A stretch of DNA of 64,000 nucleotides from Saccharospirillum sp. (GTDB lineage Bacteria > Pseudomonadota > Gammaproteobacteria > Pseudomonadales > Natronospirillaceae), in assembly GCA_018402545.1 (NCBI GenBank), contig JAGYIL010000003.1:310001-374000 (forward strand), written 5' to 3'. The notes beneath the pieces are model-generated. The model was not told the origin of the DNA, did no database searches, and saw only the letters and a list, made by a program, of their open reading frames with translations. A program made the translations under genes and the position numbers. Below are positions 53,200 through 63,561 of this stretch, piece after piece (position 1 is the stretch's first letter; each line of letters begins with the position of its first letter).

Positions 53200-54570
53200 A
53201 TGGCCAATCAACGCGTCCTGATTGTCGATGATGAACCCGACATTCGTGAACTGCTTGAACTGACCCTGATGCGCATGGGACTGGACACCCTCAGCGTGCC
53301 GGATCTCAAATCCGCCATCCGTCAGATCGACCAGCACGCCTACGACCTGTGCCTGACCGACATGCGCCTGCCCGATGGCAATGGCCTCGAACTGGTTAAA
53401 TACATCCAGCACAAGCGCCCGGATACTCCCGTCGCGATGATCACCGCCCATGGCAACATGGAATTGGCCATTGATTCCCTGAAAGCCGGCGCCTTCGATT
53501 TTGTGTCCAAGCCGGTCGAGATTGAGCGCTTGCGAGCCCTGGTTAACCAGGCACTTAAAATCAGCAACACCCCCTCTAGCCAAGCCTCACCCGCGCAAGC
53601 CGTCCCCACCATGGTGGGTGAATCCGAAGCGATGACGCACCTGCAGAGCAAGATTCGAAAGCTTGCTCGCAGCCAGGCACCTGTGTTTATTCAGGGCGAA
53701 TCGGGCACCGGCAAAGAGTTGGTTGCACGTCAAATACACGCACTGGGGCCACGTGCTGAAGGGCCCTTCGTACCGGTTAACTGCGGCGCCATCCCCAGTG
53801 AACTGATGGAAAGCGAATTTTTCGGTCACAAGAAAGGCGCCTTCACCGGGGCGTCTGAAGACAAGGCTGGCTTTTTTCAGGCCGCCAACAATGGCACCCT
53901 ATTCTTGGATGAAGTGGCCGATTTACCCCTGGCCATGCAGGTGAAGCTGCTGCGTTCGATTCAGGAGAAAAAAATTCGCTCCATCGGCAGCCAGCAGGAA
54001 ACCGATGTCGATGTTCGCATTCTCAGCGCGACGCATAAAAACCTGGATGCCCTGGTCGCCTCGGGCGAATTCCGGCAAGATCTGTTCTACCGCATCAACG
54101 TGATCAACCTGCCCGTACCCGCCCTGCGCGAGCGTACCAGCGATATCCCACTGCTGTGCCAGCGCATTCTGATCCGTATAGCCGAATCCTACGAGCTGGC
54201 ACCGGCAAGACTCGACAAATCCGCCGAAAACGCCCTGATGAATTACCCCTTCCCGGGGAACGTTCGAGAGCTCGAGAACATACTGGAACGAGCCTACACC
54301 CTATGCGAAGACGATCGCATTGGCCTGCGCGACCTGCAACTGGACCAGACACCCGCAGCCGCCATTTCAGGGGCCAACGGCAATGGCAACGGCGAACGCT
54401 ATGCCCGGCCTAGCGACATGAACCTAGAAGACTACCTGATGGAAGTTGAACGAGAAGTGGTTGAACAGGCATTGGAAGAAACCCGATGGAACCGGACTGC
54501 AGCAGCGAAACGCCTTGGCATTACCTTTCGGGCGTTACGCTACCGGTTGAAGAAGCTGGGCTTGGATTAA
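53200..54570 (+). CDS. pilR: Sigma-54-dependent pilus regulator PilR
   Basis: A 456-residue NtrC-family response regulator that drives sigma-54 transcription of pilin genes. Receiver domain with [14 protein letters not shown] and the phospho-Asp in [14 protein letters not shown]+ core with Walker [22 protein letters not shown] loop [11 protein letters not shown] and Walker [11 protein letters not shown]. Fis-type C-terminal helix-turn-helix [25 protein letters not shown] lies eleven bases before ATG 53200. Co-transcribed with pilS. Confidence 0.95.
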   Translation: MANQRVLIVDDEPDIRELLELTLMRMGLDTLSVPDLKSAIRQIDQHAYDLCLTDMRLPDGNGLELVKYIQHKRPDTPVAMITAHGNMELAIDSLKAGAFDFVSKPVEIERLRALVNQALKISNTPSSQASPAQAVPTMVGESEAMTHLQSKIRKLARSQAPVFIQGESGTGKELVARQIHALGPRAEGPFVPVNCGAIPSELMESEFFGHKKGAFTGASEDKAGFFQAANNGTLFLDEVADLPLAMQVKLLRSIQEKKIRSIGSQQETDVDVRILSATHKNLDALVASGEFRQDLFYRINVINLPVPALRERTSDIPLLCQRILIRIAESYELAPARLDKSAENALMNYPFPGNVRELENILERAYTLCEDDRIGLRDLQLDQTPAAAISGANGNGNGERYARPSDMNLEDYLMEVEREVVEQALEETRWNRTAAAKRLGITFRALRYRLKKLGLD

Positions 54571-54668
54571 CGCAGCAAGAGGCTGCCTTTGCCGTACTTT
54601 GCGATCATCATCACAACAATGACGGCTGTCGATTGACTCCCTTTCTTACCTTTTCCTATTCTGGCGAT

Positions 54669-54689
54669 ATTGCTTAAGGATTAAGCAAT
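54669..54689. promoter_or_regulatory. Perfect 9-bp palindrome upstream of fimT
   Basis: attgcttaa and ttaagcaat are separated by gga. There is no T-tract, so an operator is more likely than a terminator. The rest of 54571-54770 shows no gene. Function unknown. Confidence 0.3.
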
Positions 54690-54770
54690 AAGCCACCTCC
54701 ACGCTTGGCGATGCATATGCAAACACCAGGCTTGGGGCCAACAACAGTACAGGGAAAAGGAAACGACCGC

Positions 54771-55343
54771 ATGCAACCGCGTAGGGAAAACGCCGGTTTT
54801 AGTATCATTGAGTTAATGATCTCACTGGCCGTACTGGTCATCATTGCCGGCATGGCAACCGCCAATTGGCAAGGCACGATCGAACGGTACCAGGCACGGC
54901 AAACCAAACAAGAGCTACGCTCACTGTTCCAGATTGCCCGTCACACGGCCATCAACCAACGGCAGCTGACTACGTTTTGTCCACTGGATGCCGCCAATGT
55001 CTGCAGTAACGATTGGGACCAGCCGATTTCCGTCTTTATCGACCCGGGCAATCTCAAGCAACTGACCCAGCCGGACTACCTGGTCCGCACCTTTAAAGCA
55101 ATGCCTAAAGGCACCCTCATCGCCAGCCATTCAGGGCCCCAAGAGCGCCGGTATTTTCAGTTCAAACCAGACGGAACCGTACACGGGACCATTGGCAACC
55201 TGACCTGGTGTCCGGATAGCCAAATGGCCGAGCGCGGGGTTCATGTGATTTTGAACTTTGGAGGCCGCATTCGTTGGGCGAAAGATCGAAATGGTGATGG
55301 GGTAGTGGAGAAGGCTTCAGGCCAGCCGATAGGCTGTGCCTGA
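54771..55343 (+). CDS. Minor pseudopilin, FimT/GspH type (first copy)
   Basis: A 190-residue prepilin. Cleavage is expected between Gly and Phe in NAGFSIIELMISLAVLVI with the Glu at +5. The C-terminal GspH-type region contains paired Cys (TFCPLDAANVCSN, LTWCPDS). The ATG at 54771 follows AAAAGGAAAC. It stands alone on the plus strand between pilR and the convergent pilus gene cluster. It is distinct from the second FimT-like gene at 61917, so two such minor pilins are present. Confidence 0.86.
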   Translation: MQPRRENAGFSIIELMISLAVLVIIAGMATANWQGTIERYQARQTKQELRSLFQIARHTAINQRQLTTFCPLDAANVCSNDWDQPISVFIDPGNLKQLTQPDYLVRTFKAMPKGTLIASHSGPQERRYFQFKPDGTVHGTIGNLTWCPDSQMAERGVHVILNFGGRIRWAKDRNGDGVVEKASGQPIGCA

Positions 55344-55376
55344 AGCGGGGTGACGCTGGCAAGGGGGGTATGGTGG

Positions 55377-55781
55377 TTATATCCAGCCGCCTTCAGACCC
55401 TTGATTGTCCAGCGTCAGAGTTCCACAAGCGCCACCCGGTATTCGAATTCGGCCCGCAATGGGTGTCGCCGTTAACGTGAAATCGGTGGCACTCCCTGTC
55501 ACCGCTATCGTAAAAGAAGCGGTACCATCTTCCGGTGATTGAGAAAAGGGTAAGGTTGGCATGTTACCTGCTGCATTCTCATAAGTGAAGTTAGCCGCAT
55601 AGCGACGCTCCATCCATTGAGCCAATTCCATCAAATCAGCCTGCGCATCCGTGCACCGAGACCGTTCAACATAGCTGGTATAATTAGGCACCGCTATCAC
55701 GGCGATAATCGCTACTATAGCGACCACAATCATAATCTCAATCAAGCTAAAACCGCCTGACAATCTTTTTCCGTTACCCAT
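55377..55781 (-). CDS. pilE: Minor pilin PilE-like
   Basis: A 134-residue type IV pilin-like protein. Prepilin site GGFSLIEIMIVVAIVAIIAV with Glu at +5, then NYTSYVERSRCTDAQADL and the PilE-type C-terminal region ending in GGACGTLTLDNQG with the second Cys of the disulfide loop. It is the last gene of the minor pilin cluster, 88 bases after pilY1. ATG 55781 is preferred over the TTG at 55793. Confidence 0.9.
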   Translation of the reverse strand: MGNGKRLSGGFSLIEIMIVVAIVAIIAVIAVPNYTSYVERSRCTDAQADLMELAQWMERRYAANFTYENAAGNMPTLPFSQSPEDGTASFTIAVTGSATDFTLTATPIAGRIRIPGGACGTLTLDNQGSEGGWI

Positions 55782-55822
55782 GGCACCACCCAAATGTGTT
55801 ATCTCATACTCTTAAACAGCAA

Positions 55823-55844
55823 AACCCTGGCACTGCTCAGGGTT
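55823..55844 (-). terminator. Weak hairpin between pilY1 and pilE
   Basis: aaccctg/cagggtt with an 8-base loop is followed on the minus strand by ttgctgttt. This could reduce read-through so that pilE is less abundant, or mark an RNA processing point. The T-tract is poor. Confidence 0.35.
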
Positions 55845-55869
55845 CTGCCACATTACGTTACACCTGTTT

Positions 55870-58800
55870 CTAACGTAACTGCTGCCAGGCTTGTCTACCT
55901 CTGGAACGGGTACCGGCCTCGGGAATCGAGATCAGCTCGCCCGAACTGCCACTAATGACCTTCACTTCATCATCATCGCCTGAACCGGTTGGATCGACGC
56001 CGGTTATCACTGCTGGGGTGTTAATAATACCTACATCAGGGTCAAAGCCAGACGTCGGCACCCATTCAGGATCATCTTCAGTGCCAATGTTAACAAAGTC
56101 GTCTTCGTTAAAGTCATCGTCTTCATCCAGATCAAAGACCGAGTAGCTCAGTCGTCCGCCATTTTCCATTTCCAGCTCCATCAGCCAGCTGTTACCACCA
56201 AAGGCACAGGGGTCTGCATCAGGTATCAGTGTTGGAAAAATAACCCGATCGCCTCGGACGATGGCGCGCGCCACAACTCGCTCGCCTGTTGTGCTGTTCG
56301 AACCGCCTTCAGCAGCAGCCCAGATCAGCGGCAGATACCAGCCTTCGTGTGTATCCTCTATCTCCTCATCACTGACGACACGGAAGCGACGACCTCCGGG
56401 CCCCCCAAAATTGCCTTCCAGTTCAATGCGCTGAGCCAGCAGCTCACTCAAATCGTCAATCGGCTGACCTCGATCAATAATGCCAAAGAACCGTTCGATT
56501 GGAGTCCCGCCATCGACGATGTTTTCGCCAACCCTGATAAAACTGCCGGTGCCGAAGAATACCATGTGCTCTTTGTTTTCATTGAAAGCCGAGGTCAATT
56601 GGGCGGTTATCGGCCGACCATTCGGCTCGGTGAACAGCGGATCAATGGTGTTGGCATTGGGCTTCAAATCGGCAGGGGCATCCCAGTCGGCCGGGTCGGT
56701 GTCATCCAGATCGATCCGCCACAACTTGCCCTCGGTATCACCGACGTAGATACGATCAGCCACGCTGTTGCTGTCAAGATCTACAACCAAAGCCGAGCCC
56801 AGTTCACCACTGTTTTCAAGTTCGATGGTGCGAATAATAGAACCATCGCTAACATTTAAGATCCAGATAAAACCACTACGATCAATCGTTGGGTCATCGT
56901 GATACCCACTGGTCACCACAACGCCAAACTCACCAGAGGGCAAAGCTACCACAGCGGGCTGCTGAATGGTGTATCCCATGTTTGGGTGTGAAAATTCCCA
57001 CAACACATCGCCAGCCGTGAAGTTTTCGGGGTCGGTCACGTCCAGTGCAAACACACTCCTACCACCTGCTCCCGTTGTTCCTACAGCCAGCGTGGCCCAT
57101 TCACTGCCCATCCAGGCGTCTGCGATACGCGGTGTGCCATCTACAAAATAACGGTGCGAGTAACCGGGTAACGTCAAACGATAAAGATTGTTGTAAATGC
57201 TTGATGGTACGAATGCGAACAACTCTTCACCACCATTTTCTGGATCGGCATTAAACGCATGCAACATACCATCGTTTGCACCCACCATGACAATGGGGGT
57301 TCTGCTTGCCGTATTAGTCCGGAACGTTGCATAACTATTTGTCCCCACGCTGGAAAATGCGCTGATGCTACCCAGCGAGCCGTATCCAAAATTGGCATTG
57401 TGCGAAAATTGCGGGTTGGAATTAATGATGTCTCCCAGCAAAGTATCACGGCGACGGAAAGGCTTACTCTGATCAGCCTGAGTTTGTTCATTGCTGATAT
57501 CACCGCGCAGGTAATTCAAACGATCCTGAGCAAATGCGACAGTAGACAGCGTTGCGTCCGGCTGTGCACGCAAGGCGGCTTTCTGTAAATCCGTCAAATT
57601 GTCCCACAAGAATTCAGTACCTGTAAAAGCCCTGTATTCACCATCAGCATCGCCACCGGTTTGTTCTACCAAATGGTCAATGGTAAAAATATTCCGATTG
57701 GCTGCGGTAGGAAGTTCTTCACTGGCCACCCAAGCTGGTTCTGATTCGACCCGACCGTCATTCAGAATCTTGAAAGCCGCCAATTCGCCACTCCAACGCT
57801 GACTGTTGAACGACCCCTGGAATACTGCGGTATCGGTATCGAGACGCGTTGAGTTGGCTGCCACGGCGGCTGAAGAACTCTGCAACTCTTCAGCAATATT
57901 GGAGAAAGCTTCACGCAAACTTTCGATCATGGCGTCCGCTTCACCGGCCAGATAGTAGTTATCAGGTCTCAGAAAATTGGTACCACTGTTGGAAGTCAGC
58001 GTATCCCCATTGCTGTGCCACCAGTTTTGCTCAAGGCTCGTAATCGCAGCAGGATCGAACTCCTCTGGAATACGGAATCCGCCATATTTTGTTGCCAGAT
58101 AGTATTGGTTCCGGGCGGGAGCCTCCAGAACGCGGTTTTCCAGTACGTCCACCCAGTGGGTTGAAGCCGACTGGACACCGGCGAGATCCGACCTGAGATC
58201 ACTGATCCGGTTATCCCAGGCAAGACCGGCAATGTAAGCCGAATTGTTTCGGCCGCTAAAGCTGTTGGTTTCACCAATGTTACCAAGCCCTTCAAGCTCG
58301 GCCACCCTAGCAGTCAGAGTACGAACATTCACGCTGGTGTCAGCAGCCACTTCCGGCGGCATAGTGGGCTCATCATTTCTGAAGGCAGTATTCCCCGGTA
58401 AATTTTTATCCCGGTGGGTGTTGGCATCCCCAATACCCAGAAACACGTTGGCCTGACATGCATACTGAATAGGGTCGTCCCAGTCGGTAATCACCGGGAA
58501 ACCGTCTCTCCATTGATTGCGAGTCGCGGCGTCAGCCCCCCCCATACTGGTGTAGGCGCTGACATTGCCGAGGTTTTTAAGGTACCGCGTGGCGGTGTAA
58601 TAAAGTTCACCAACCGGGTCAATGGATTTGTTGTTACCCGTGTTCAACTGACCAAATTTGTTTAAATAGTTGATCACACCACTGTTAACAATGGTCGCAC
58701 TGGTATCAGCAGCATCATCTGAGTCGGGGTTTTGAACAAATATCCCCGTATCCGGGTCCCACTCAGTCGCTTCGTTCTCTACAAAACCTTCACCAGCTAC

Positions 58801-59700
58801 GAGCTTACGCGGCCCAACATACTTTTGCTGCGCACGAAGTACGCCACCATCACGTTGTACGGCACTATCGTTCAGGTAACCAAATACACTAAAGCGGATG
58901 GACTCGGCATTTTGCTGAATCAGGCCTTCCGGTTTCCAGTTATCGCCGTATTGGCGGCAGTTTTCTTCGACGCCGACAGAGTCATCACAAACGCTCACGC
59001 GAACCGACATTTCAAAACCCCGATTATCGTAGGGGTTATCAACACCAGGCCGGTAATCAGTTGGGTTGTTGTTGAAATTATTGTTATTCAAACTAAATCG
59101 CATTTCAGTGCCGAGCCCGCTGATGCGGACCCGTATCCGGTCTGAATTGAACGGCGTTGCACCTTCGATTTCATCATCATCGGTCAAATCGCGTGTTGGG
59201 AAGCCACCACCTTGACCCGGATGTCGAGCTTTCTCAAGCCAGGTTTCCGTCTCGGTATCCTTAACCCGAAGCCCCCCTGTGAGAATCTTACGGAAAGGAT
59301 CAATGGTCTGAGTAGTCGCCCAATTAAGGTAGTTGCCACTCCATTCACCGCTGCCGTCACACTGCCGGTTCCCGGTCAGGCTGTTGGGCCTGAAATACCG
59401 TTCTGATTCGGTTGCGCTATAGACATAAACGTAGCACTTCCCAGGGTCGAAATACCCCGCAAATTCAGTAGCAGAAGTATAGGTGTTAGTCAGGTTGGCC
59501 ACACTCTCAATCGTCGGCCACTCTACTGAAGGCACCAGCAGCATATTGCCTGGAATCCCCCCTCCCCCAAGAAACAAGGGTTCTTGAGCAATATCGGCTT
59601 GCGCCATGCTGGAGGCGGTCGCGCAGACAAGCCCAAGCGTCAGGCCTTGCAGCGCACCAGACGTTTTCGGAAATAATGAAGACAGCATTGAAGCGTTCAT
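55870..59700 (-). CDS. pilY1: Type IV pilus tip adhesin PilY1
   Basis: A 1276-residue exported protein that with minor pilins primes the pilus and acts at its tip. Signal peptide to about TASSMAQA. The N-terminal half has NSLTGNRQCDGSGEWSGNYL and NWATTQTIDPFRKI, typical of the family. The C-terminal beta-propeller starts at about residue 770 (NSNPQFSHNANFGYG, VMVGANDGMLHAFN) and includes a calcium loop DLDSNSVADRIYVGDTEGKL. No N-terminal von Willebrand domain is evident, unlike in Pseudomonas. Lies between pilX and pilE on the same strand. Confidence 0.93.
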   Translation of the reverse strand: MNASMLSSLFPKTSGALQGLTLGLVCATASSMAQADIAQEPLFLGGGGIPGNMLLVPSVEWPTIESVANLTNTYTSATEFAGYFDPGKCYVYVYSATESERYFRPNSLTGNRQCDGSGEWSGNYLNWATTQTIDPFRKILTGGLRVKDTETETWLEKARHPGQGGGFPTRDLTDDDEIEGATPFNSDRIRVRISGLGTEMRFSLNNNNFNNNPTDYRPGVDNPYDNRGFEMSVRVSVCDDSVGVEENCRQYGDNWKPEGLIQQNAESIRFSVFGYLNDSAVQRDGGVLRAQQKYVGPRKLVAGEGFVENEATEWDPDTGIFVQNPDSDDAADTSATIVNSGVINYLNKFGQLNTGNNKSIDPVGELYYTATRYLKNLGNVSAYTSMGGADAATRNQWRDGFPVITDWDDPIQYACQANVFLGIGDANTHRDKNLPGNTAFRNDEPTMPPEVAADTSVNVRTLTARVAELEGLGNIGETNSFSGRNNSAYIAGLAWDNRISDLRSDLAGVQSASTHWVDVLENRVLEAPARNQYYLATKYGGFRIPEEFDPAAITSLEQNWWHSNGDTLTSNSGTNFLRPDNYYLAGEADAMIESLREAFSNIAEELQSSSAAVAANSTRLDTDTAVFQGSFNSQRWSGELAAFKILNDGRVESEPAWVASEELPTAANRNIFTIDHLVEQTGGDADGEYRAFTGTEFLWDNLTDLQKAALRAQPDATLSTVAFAQDRLNYLRGDISNEQTQADQSKPFRRRDTLLGDIINSNPQFSHNANFGYGSLGSISAFSSVGTNSYATFRTNTASRTPIVMVGANDGMLHAFNADPENGGEELFAFVPSSIYNNLYRLTLPGYSHRYFVDGTPRIADAWMGSEWATLAVGTTGAGGRSVFALDVTDPENFTAGDVLWEFSHPNMGYTIQQPAVVALPSGEFGVVVTSGYHDDPTIDRSGFIWILNVSDGSIIRTIELENSGELGSALVVDLDSNSVADRIYVGDTEGKLWRIDLDDTDPADWDAPADLKPNANTIDPLFTEPNGRPITAQLTSAFNENKEHMVFFGTGSFIRVGENIVDGGTPIERFFGIIDRGQPIDDLSELLAQRIELEGNFGGPGGRRFRVVSDEEIEDTHEGWYLPLIWAAAEGGSNSTTGERVVARAIVRGDRVIFPTLIPDADPCAFGGNSWLMELEMENGGRLSYSVFDLDEDDDFNEDDFVNIGTEDDPEWVPTSGFDPDVGIINTPAVITGVDPTGSGDDDEVKVISGSSGELISIPEAGTRSRGRQAWQQLR

Positions 59701-59764
59701 AGTGCTAACCCTCTACGCGCCTGGGTACCATTCTCCCCAGGCATTGAAATCTGAAATGTGTAAG

Positions 59765-60301
59765 CTACTGGTTACGAAACACACTACTAACCACCACAAC
59801 CGAATCTTCAGTACCGCCAAAGCCACGCGCGGTTATTCGGTAAAAGGAAACAGGAGGCTTTGCCGTACCAATTTCCGTTTCCGTACCGGGCGGTGTAATA
59901 CCAATTCGCTCGATAAAATATTGCGGTTGCCGTTCCACCGAGGCTAATCCAGGCGTCAGTTCAAACGCACCATTGGCTGTAACCGCTGCTGCGGGCCCAA
60001 GCCAATCTGGCCTGGTCGCATTATTGATGTCGTAGAGCCCATTAGAGTTCGTGATAGTATCTGGCGGTGTAGTGACCAAAAATCGTTCACCAGCTCTGAG
60101 CGCTGCCTCAGCTGCCTGAAACGCCAATTCCCGATCATGCAAGTTCGCCGACATTCGCTCCTGAAGTATGGTACTGCGCAATCCACCAATCGCGAGCAGA
60201 CTGATGATCAGCAGCATAATCAGCGAAATAACCAGTGCGCTGCCTGTTTGCTCTCTATCTGCTTTGAATTTCACATTCGTTCTCAACTGTATGGAATCCA
60301 T
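59765..60301 (-). CDS. pilX: Minor pilin-associated protein PilX
   Basis: A 178-residue minor pilus protein. An N-terminal hydrophobic helix TGSALVISLIMLLIISLLAI without a canonical prepilin Glu is normal for PilX, followed by ERMSANLHDRELAFQAAEAA, the family hallmark. ATG 60301 is nine bases from GGAG; ATG 60307 is too close. The gene follows pilW immediately. Confidence 0.9.
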   Translation of the reverse strand: MDSIQLRTNVKFKADREQTGSALVISLIMLLIISLLAIGGLRSTILQERMSANLHDRELAFQAAEAALRAGERFLVTTPPDTITNSNGLYDINNATRPDWLGPAAAVTANGAFELTPGLASVERQPQYFIERIGITPPGTETEIGTAKPPVSFYRITARGFGGTEDSVVVVSSVFRNQ

Positions 60302-60307
60302 CGTCAT

Positions 60308-61435
60308 CTACTCCAGCCGGTTGCGAATGCCGACAGTCAGGTTGCCCACCATGCGAGCGCGATCATCTGCTTCGGTTGTTATCTGGGTGCCAAGCAGGTT
60401 ATACACACGGCCAACAGGGGCTTCACCCTCCTCCCGACCGCCGTCTTGCACACCGTCATCACTGCGCAACAACAAGCCTATACGTACACTGGCTACATCA
60501 GCCCAATCGGCGACGCTGTCAGCCGACACGTAATTCACAACCGTTTCACCACCGGGGTTCGTAACACCATAGAGTACCTGCATATTTTCAACCCCTTCGA
60601 CCAGTTCAACCTCACCAAATGGGTCACCTGCATCCAGTCGCCGCATGAACAGTGAAGGGTCACCTGAAAGGCCAGTGCCGATGAAAAAGGCCGTACTGGT
60701 GAATTCGTAAATGGTTGCCTGGTTATCGTAAGCAGCGTTAAACCCATTATTCACCGGTGTTTGATTTCCGGGATCCTGCCCACTCCCTTTCGTCAGAGAC
60801 GCAGAGTTAGCCGCATTGGTTTTTTGAAAAATATCGCCACCTGAACAGTCACTAGTGACTGCCATAATGATTTTCCCAGCCGGAATACCGCTACTCCCAT
60901 CGGTCACAATGGTATTGGCGTTTGCACCTGGGTTTCCTGTTAGCGTTACGTTCGCAATTGTAGCGTTATTAACAACCAATACATCCGAGCCTGGTAAAAC
61001 TCTGCCGTTCAGGTCCGCGGGTAACGTTGCACCTGCGGCGGCCTGAGTTAAGTTTGCAGCACCGGCAAAGTCATCATTGGTGTATGCATCCTCCAAGTCA
61101 GTGCCAGCTGCCTCCCAGCCGGCAACCGCTTGCCCGCCGTATAGGGAGGCGTCGTAGCCAGTTCCTCCGGTATCGAGGTTATTAAAAGGGCGCCCTATTA
61201 AACACCCTCTATAGCCGGCCATCCGGGTTTCATATTGCAACCGCCCCACTGCGAACCGCAGATTCTCCTGCATGTTCGACAGACTGTCGCTTAATTGATA
61301 GGTCTGACTGGAGTTAGTAAATACTTGAAACACCCCTGCGGACAATACCAGACCCAACACCAGCGCAATCATCAGCTCGACCAGCGACAAGCCTCGTTGC
61401 TTGTGCTTGGGACACGATTGGTATGGTCTGTTCAT
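60308..61435 (-). CDS. pilW: Minor pilin PilW
   Basis: A 375-residue minor pilin. Prepilin site RGLSLVELMIALVLGLVLS, then GVFQVFTNSSQTYQLSDSLS and MQENLRFAVGRLQYE, typical for PilW. The C-terminal part ends GNLTVGIRNRLE. The start overlaps the pilV stop by four bases. Confidence 0.92.
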   Translation of the reverse strand: MNRPYQSCPKHKQRGLSLVELMIALVLGLVLSAGVFQVFTNSSQTYQLSDSLSNMQENLRFAVGRLQYETRMAGYRGCLIGRPFNNLDTGGTGYDASLYGGQAVAGWEAAGTDLEDAYTNDDFAGAANLTQAAAGATLPADLNGRVLPGSDVLVVNNATIANVTLTGNPGANANTIVTDGSSGIPAGKIIMAVTSDCSGGDIFQKTNAANSASLTKGSGQDPGNQTPVNNGFNAAYDNQATIYEFTSTAFFIGTGLSGDPSLFMRRLDAGDPFGEVELVEGVENMQVLYGVTNPGGETVVNYVSADSVADWADVASVRIGLLLRSDDGVQDGGREEGEAPVGRVYNLLGTQITTEADDRARMVGNLTVGIRNRLE

Positions 61436-61920
61436 ATCTGCGTCCTCACCATCACACTATCTTCATCGTTGCCTTCACTGCGGTTCCAGTCGACAGTCAC
61501 AGTCACCCGGTTGGTTGGAACGTCGAGGGCGATACTGGCGTCAGCGTCTGGCAGTAAACAGGCCAGGCTGTTTAACCACTCAGCCATGTCGTTTTGCGCT
61601 ACAGTCAGGGTGACGTCATAAGCAAGCGTCAGATCGCATGCACCCACATTGCCATTGGCATCAGGTGCAAGGGCATAGTCGCCCCGGTTGTCACGATTTG
61701 CACGCGCACGCTCGACAATATCATTGGCCAAAAACACAGCTTGGCTGCGACTCATCGAGCCATTGGTCATACGCATTCCATTGGTTTGCATGGAGGCCAG
61801 GCCCAACAGGCCGATTGCCAGAATCAATACCGCGATCAGTACTTCGACAAGGCCGATCCCCCCTTGATGGGTGGCCTTTCCCAGGTGTCTCGTGTTTTGC
61901 ATTCTATTAACAGGATTCAT
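61432..61920 (-). CDS. pilV: Minor pilin PilV
   Basis: A 162-residue prepilin. GGIGLVEVLIAVLILAIGLL with Glu at +5; the next residues GLASMQTNGMRMTNGSMSRS and ANDIVERARAN are typical of PilV. The ATG overlaps the upstream fimT-like stop and its own stop overlaps pilW, so the four minor pilin genes are translationally coupled. Confidence 0.92.
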   Translation of the reverse strand: MNPVNRMQNTRHLGKATHQGGIGLVEVLIAVLILAIGLLGLASMQTNGMRMTNGSMSRSQAVFLANDIVERARANRDNRGDYALAPDANGNVGACDLTLAYDVTLTVAQNDMAEWLNSLACLLPDADASIALDVPTNRVTVTVDWNRSEGNDEDSVMVRTQI

Positions 61921-62411
61921 GAGCAGGGTCCCCGTACTACAACAGATCGACCACCTATTCCAACCTGCACAGACCGCTGGCGGTTAGGCGTACCTGTGGC
62001 GCAGCCATTGGGTTGCAAGGTAAAGGATGCCTCTGCCCCATCGGTCGCAAAGGTTGGTAGTGAACGCTGTCCGCGGGCATCAAATTCAAAAACGGTCGGG
62101 CCGCCGAAAGTAACCGCTGCGTTTGTCTCACCTGCTCTTATCTGAGTTGCCGCTGCACAGGCTGCTCCGGTATGTACACACCAGCCATTGGTAAAGCCAC
62201 CGGTTGCGGCACTGAACCGTACCGGAACTCCTCGCCGAACCGCCTCACTGCGCGCTGTCTGCACAGCCGAAAGCAGCGAATTAGCCTGAGAGGTGACCCG
62301 ATTGTTTTCGATCACCCCCTGAAAACTGGGCACTGCCATGGTGGCCAGAATGGCCAGAATGCCCAGTGAAATCATCAGTTCTATTAGGGTAAAGCCCTTC
62401 TGACTGCTCAT
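61917..62411 (-). CDS. Minor pseudopilin FimT/FimU (GspH type), second copy
   Basis: A 164-residue prepilin that opens the minor pilin operon. Prepilin site KGFTLIELMISLGILAILAT with Glu at +5, then SFQGVIENNRVTSQANSLL and a GspH domain ending in a Cys-containing tail (NGCATGTPNRQRSVQ). ATG 62411 is chosen; a GTG at 62423 adds four residues. It lies 200 bases downstream of ispH with no clear promoter motif. Confidence 0.9.
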   Translation of the reverse strand: MSSQKGFTLIELMISLGILAILATMAVPSFQGVIENNRVTSQANSLLSAVQTARSEAVRRGVPVRFSAATGGFTNGWCVHTGAACAAATQIRAGETNAAVTFGGPTVFEFDARGQRSLPTFATDGAEASFTLQPNGCATGTPNRQRSVQVGIGGRSVVVRGPCS

Positions 62412-62613
62412 AGAAAAATCCACAGGTAGATAGCAGGTAGCTTAATGGGTTTGTAAAAGACTAGTCATCATAACCGACAGACGGTTCAAGCGGCAGGATA
62501 AGTGGCCGGGCAGGAGCGGAGATTGCCAACGGGTTCAAACTTTTGACAGAGGTCTTCGACCGTTTTTTGCCGCTCCTTGCGAGCGGCGGCCGTTATTCCG
62601 GGTAGCTAACCCT

Positions 62614-63561
62614 TCAAGCCAGGTGTTTGACCCGCAACTCCTTGGGAATGGAGAAAGTGATGTTCTCGGGAATACCATCCAGCTCAACCGGGGCGTTGGC
62701 GCCCAGTGCTTTCAGCCCTTCCAGCACCTGGCTGACCAGGATGTCCGGTGCTGAAGCGCCGGCCGTCACGCCGATGACGGTGGACTCATCGAACCAGGAG
62801 GCGTCCAGCTGGGAAGCGTCATCGAGCAAATAGGCTTTACAGCCCATGCGCTCGGCCAGTTCGCGCAGCCGGTTGCTGTTGGAGGAGTTGGGTGAACCAA
62901 CGACCAGTACCACATCACAATCCTGGGCCAGGGTCTTCACGGCATCCTGCCGGTTTTGGGTGGCGTAGCAGATATCGTCTTTGCGCGGGCCCTGAATATG
63001 TGGGAAACGGGTACGCAGGGCATCGATGATACGGGCGGTATCGTCCATCGACAGGGTTGTCTGGGTAACGTAGGCCAGGCGCTTTTCGTCACGCACTTGC
63101 ATCTGAGCGACGTCATTCTCGTCTTCAACCAGGTAAATGGCGCCGCCGTTTGAGGCATCGTACTGCCCCATGGTGCCTTCTACCTCAGGGTGGCCTTTGT
63201 GGCCAATCAGAATGCATTCCATTCCATCGGCGCTGTAACGTGAGACCTCCAGATGTACCTTGGTAACCAGTGGGCAAGTTGCATCGAAGACTTTCAGGCC
63301 ACGTTTGTCGGCCTCCTGACGCACGGCCTGAGAGACGCCGTGGGCCGAGAAGATGACCAGCTGGTTGTCCGGCACTTCGTGCAATTCATCAACGAAGACG
63401 GCGCCCCGGTTACGCAAGTCATCGACCACAAACTTGTTGTGCACCACTTCATGGCGCACATAAAGCGGTGAGCCATAGAGCTCAAGCGCCCGGTTTACGA
63501 TGTCGATGGCGCGGTCCACACCGGCACAGAAGCCGCGTGGGTTGGCCAGTTTAATGTCCAT
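62614..63561 (-). CDS. ispH: 4-hydroxy-3-methylbut-2-enyl diphosphate reductase IspH
   Basis: A 315-residue iron-sulfur enzyme, last step of the MEP isoprenoid pathway. Cluster Cys residues in [26 protein letters not shown] and [10 protein letters not shown]; catalytic Glu region [10 protein letters not shown]. Length is normal. Its start overlaps the fkpB stop by eleven bases, the usual fkpB-ispH order. 62412-62613 between it and the pilin operon shows one GC hairpin (62569-62587) with its T-run on the wrong side for a terminator. Confidence 0.96.
   Translation of the reverse strand: MDIKLANPRGFCAGVDRAIDIVNRALELYGSPLYVRHEVVHNKFVVDDLRNRGAVFVDELHEVPDNQLVIFSAHGVSQAVRQEADKRGLKVFDATCPLVTKVHLEVSRYSADGMECILIGHKGHPEVEGTMGQYDASNGGAIYLVEDENDVAQMQVRDEKRLAYVTQTTLSMDDTARIIDALRTRFPHIQGPRKDDICYATQNRQDAVKTLAQDCDVVLVVGSPNSSNSNRLRELAERMGCKAYLLDDASQLDASWFDESTVIGVTAGASAPDILVSQVLEGLKALGANAPVELDGIPENITFSIPKELRVKHLA

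Noticed and set aside
55800-55870. Sigma-54 promoter before pilE
   Set aside because: No GG-N10-GC arrangement was found at the required spacing.
62569-62587. GC hairpin after ispH as an intrinsic terminator
   Set aside because: On the ispH strand it is followed by A residues; the T-run is on the wrong side.
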